From NCBI GenBank assembly GCA_023664045.1, contig JAMPGH010000001.1, positions 379,354 through 443,353 of the forward strand: 64,000 nt of DNA. The letters run 5' to 3'. Numbering within the stretch: position 1 is the stretch's first letter; each line of letters starts with the position of its first letter. A model generated the notes under the pieces. It did no database searches, had not been told where the DNA came from, and saw only the letters and a program-made list of their open reading frames with translations. The stretch comes from Alistipes senegalensis. Its GTDB lineage: Bacteria > Bacteroidota > Bacteroidia > Bacteroidales > Rikenellaceae. The translations under genes and the position numbers were made by a program. Shown here piece by piece: positions 62,201-64,000 of the stretch.

Positions 62201-62230
62201 TTGTACATTGTGAATAGTTTTGTATCTTTG
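62201..62230 (+). promoter_or_regulatory. Promoter of the TPR-protein/ribH operon
   Basis: TTG (62201-62203), 19 nt, TATCTTTG (62223-62230), 35 nt before the chosen ATG at 62266. Confidence 0.8.
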
Positions 62231-62265
62231 TGCTTTCCGACGCATATATTAAATATTTTATCGAT

Positions 62266-62949
62266 ATGGCAAAACAGCAGGCAGCCGGGCCGGAGTCGCT
62301 CGGCGAAGCAATGAACCGGACCGAGTTTTTCCTCGAAAAGCACGGTCGCACGATGTCCTACGCGATTCTCGCGCTGTTCGTTCTGGCGGCTCTGGTCTTC
62401 GGATACCGGGCGCTGATCGTCGCGCCGCGCGCCGAGAAGGCCGCCGCGATGATCTCCGAGGCGCAGAACCGTTTCGAAGGAGAGACCCCCGACTATGAAC
62501 TTGCCCTTCTGGGCGATGCCAACGGAGCGGGATTTCTGGATGTGATCGCCCAGTACGGCTCCACCCCCTCGGGCAACCTTGCCAAGCACTATGCGGGCAT
62601 CTGCTACCTCCACATGGGCGATCTGGAGAACGCGGCCGCCTATCTGGCGAAGTTCTCGCCCGTGAAAGGCATTCCCGGTCAGATCCTCAACGCCCAGAAC
62701 TACGGTCTGCAAGGCGACGTAGCCGTAGACCGTCAACAGTATGCCCAAGCCGTGAAGTTCTTCGACAAGGCCGTGAAAGCGTCGGACAACAACCTGACGG
62801 CGCCCATGTACCTTTACAAAGCAGCGCTGGCCGAGCAAGCCTCAGGCCGCGGAGCGCAGGCTGCCGAACTTCTCGAACGCATTCTTGCCTCCTACCCCAT
62901 GTCGCTGGAAGCCCGCGAAGCCGAGACGGCGCTGGGCCGCGTAAACTGA
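62266..62949 (+). CDS. Membrane-anchored tetratricopeptide-repeat protein (YfgM-like)
   Basis: The 227-residue protein starts at MAKQQAAGPESLGEAMN; an earlier in-frame ATG lies on the expected transcription start. One membrane helix (about 33-53, YAILALFVLAALVFGYRALI) is followed by a soluble TPR part (AKHYAGICYLHMGDLENAAA, VAVDRQQYAQAVKFFDKAVK, LYKAALAEQASGRGAQAAEL). This resembles YfgM/BamD-type envelope adaptors. ribH lies 10 bp downstream. Confidence 0.83.
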   Translation: MAKQQAAGPESLGEAMNRTEFFLEKHGRTMSYAILALFVLAALVFGYRALIVAPRAEKAAAMISEAQNRFEGETPDYELALLGDANGAGFLDVIAQYGSTPSGNLAKHYAGICYLHMGDLENAAAYLAKFSPVKGIPGQILNAQNYGLQGDVAVDRQQYAQAVKFFDKAVKASDNNLTAPMYLYKAALAEQASGRGAQAAELLERILASYPMSLEAREAETALGRVN

Positions 62950-62959
62950 TCGACGCGCG

Positions 62960-63490
62960 ATGGCTACCCGGAATCATAACCTTTCCAAGTTCAACGGTCC
63001 GCTGCCGTCGGCATCCGACATGCGTTTCGGCATCGTCGTGGCCGAGTGGAACCGCGAAGTAACGGAAGCGCTTCTGGAGGGGGCCGTGCGTACGCTGAGA
63101 GCCGCCGGATGTTCCGATCTGAACATCGAAATCAAGTATGTTCCCGGAACGTTCGAACTGGCGCTCGGAGCGCAGTTCTTCGCCGAATACACCGATGTGG
63201 ATGCGGTGATCGTGCTCGGCTGCGTGATTCAAGGCGACACGCGTCATTTCGACTTCATCTGTCAAGGCGTTACGCAAGGCATCACCCAGCTGCAGCTGCA
63301 GTGGAACATGCCCATCGCATTCGGCGTGCTTACGGTCAACGACATGCAACAAGCCCTCGACCGCTGCGGCGGCCGGCTGGGCAACAAAGGCGACGAAGCG
63401 GCCGCCACGGCCATCAACATGGTGAAGCTGCAGATCGACATGGATGCCGCAGCACCGGACAAGGAACCCGACCGCCGGAACATCAACTGA
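62960..63490 (+). CDS. ribH: 6,7-dimethyl-8-ribityllumazine synthase
   Basis: The penultimate riboflavin enzyme condenses 5-amino-6-ribitylaminouracil with dihydroxybutanone phosphate. The 176-residue protein has FGIVVAEWNREVTEALLEGA, IKYVPGTFELALGAQFFAEY, VIVLGCVIQGDTRHFDFIC and AFGVLTVNDMQQALDR with GNKGDEAA, matching the family; His in TRHFDF is the catalytic base. The C-terminal tail is slightly longer than usual (MDAAAPDKEPDRRN). No other rib gene is in the window. Confidence 0.96.
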   Translation: MATRNHNLSKFNGPLPSASDMRFGIVVAEWNREVTEALLEGAVRTLRAAGCSDLNIEIKYVPGTFELALGAQFFAEYTDVDAVIVLGCVIQGDTRHFDFICQGVTQGITQLQLQWNMPIAFGVLTVNDMQQALDRCGGRLGNKGDEAAATAINMVKLQIDMDAAAPDKEPDRRNIN

Positions 63491-63701
63491 GTCCGAGGAG
63501 GGCCGAGAGAGGGGGCTGAAAGAGGTGAGCCGAGAGAGAGGCCGGAGAGGGACCGAAAGAGGAAAACCGAGAAAGGTGAGCCGAGAAGGGGCCGAAAGAG
63601 GTGAGCTGAGAAAGGGCCGGAGAGAGAGGCCGGAGAGGGACCGGAAGAAAAGAGGCGCGAAGAAAGTACCGAATGCTTCGGAAAAAGCCCGAAAGAAAAA
63701 A
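63491..63701. repeat. Purine-rich tract between ribH stop and terminator
   Basis: Recurrent GAGAGAGGCCGGAGAGGGAC, CCGAAAGAGGTGAGC and CCGAGAAAGGTGAGCCGAG words, nearly all purine on the sense strand. No gene is supported. Confidence 0.75.
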
Positions 63702-63735
63702 AGAGTTGCCGGATTGCTGCGGCGACTCTTTTTTA
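63702..63735 (+). terminator. Intrinsic terminator of the ribH operon
   Basis: AGAGTTGCC, loop of 10 nt, GGCGACTCT (9-bp stem with one G-U pair), then TTTTTT. Confidence 0.85.
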
Positions 63736-63767
63736 TGTTTTATGGCGACCCGAATCGGAAAAAACGA

Positions 63768-64000
63768 CTATCTGAAGAGGCCCAAATTATCGAGAAAGAC
63801 CAACAACAGAACGGCCGGGCAGAAGTAACGCAACAGAAACAAGAAGACGCGCTGCATGCGGAACGGCAAAGTTTCGCCGTTGGTGATCTGCGTCCGGAGG
63901 ATTCTGCGGTCGAGCCGCCAACCGACGAAGATGCAGGTGAAGAAACCCCCGGCGGGCAACAAGATATTGGCGGTCAAGAAATCGAGCGAGTCGAATAAAT
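63768..64000 (-). CDS. C-terminal end of a neurotransmitter:sodium symporter family transporter (partial)
   Basis: The minus-strand frame enters from the right edge and stops at 63768 (…FLDNLGLFR). The visible 77 residues contain the last two membrane helices of an NSS/SNF-family sodium-dependent transporter: LTANILLPAGGFFTCIFVGW, then RMQRVFLFLLRYFCPAVLLL. The intervening GWRLDRRIL is typical. Substrate, usually an amino acid, cannot be told from this fragment. The 5' part lies outside the window. Confidence 0.82.
   Translation of the reverse strand, partial: LFDSLDFLTANILLPAGGFFTCIFVGWRLDRRILRTQITNGETLPFRMQRVFLFLLRYFCPAVLLLVFLDNLGLFR

Overview
The window looks like chromosomal DNA of a GC-rich gut Bacteroidota, most likely Alistipes or a close Rikenellaceae relative. 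Evidence: a SusC/SusD pair, many Bacteroidota-type promoters (TTTG or TTG, about 19 nt, then TAnnTTTG), an S21 protein and a TGS-domain nucleoside kinase of the kind seen in Bacteroides, no useful Shine-Dalgarno signals, and high-GC coding DNA broken by AT-rich intergenic repeats. No tRNA, rRNA, CRISPR array, integrase, transposase or phage gene was recognised.

Layout: 1-929 is a partial secreted esterase (minus strand). 1486-6840 (minus) holds three enzymes of the KDO branch of lipopolysaccharide synthesis (kdsD, kdsA, kdsB) and lon. 6963-15574 (plus) is valS, rnhA, an MsbA-like ABC exporter and ileS. 16075-23940 holds a DksA-like regulator, a POTRA/beta-barrel outer-membrane protein, a divergent BlaI/M56-peptidase signalling pair, a helix-hairpin-helix protein and rpsU. 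24443-39801 (plus) is a nine-gene envelope locus: SusC, SusD, two lipoproteins resembling DUF4984 and DUF5003 families, two leucine-rich-repeat lipoproteins, a lipoprotein subtilase, a DUF1573 protein and a small lipocalin-like lipoprotein. It has no glycosidase, sulfatase or polysaccharide lyase, so a proteinaceous or host-protein ligand is more plausible than a glycan. A GH30 lipoprotein is convergent at its end. 41992-64000 is mostly housekeeping: a DUF6377-type regulator, ssb, purine nucleoside phosphorylase, lpxK, rpsA, a 5'-nucleotidase family protein, nucleoside kinase, gcvP, slyD, a DUF4954 protein, trxB, rnz, an RNA methyltransferase, a transglutaminase-like protein, a TPR membrane protein, ribH and the end of a sodium symporter.

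The most unusual content lies between genes. (1) Two composite relics (about 1001-1482 and 21763-22327) each carry a fragment resembling the C-terminal variable region of diversity-generating-retroelement target proteins (FISUMP/C-type-lectin type), plus hairpins with a constant TCTTA loop and compensating stem changes. (2) A family of AT-rich inverted arms built from words such as AATTAAAAATGAAGAATT flanks short cores in at least six intergenic gaps. (3) Long, repetitive, strand-biased tracts lie between stop codons and intrinsic terminators, implying unusually long low-complexity 3' UTRs. (4) Four runs of exactly nine G occur, one inside the susC signal-peptide region where slippage would switch the receptor off. 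(5) Two genes have a -7 box ending only 4-5 nt before the start codon, implying leaderless or nearly leaderless mRNAs.

All family names come from recognising sequence motifs by eye; no database search was run.
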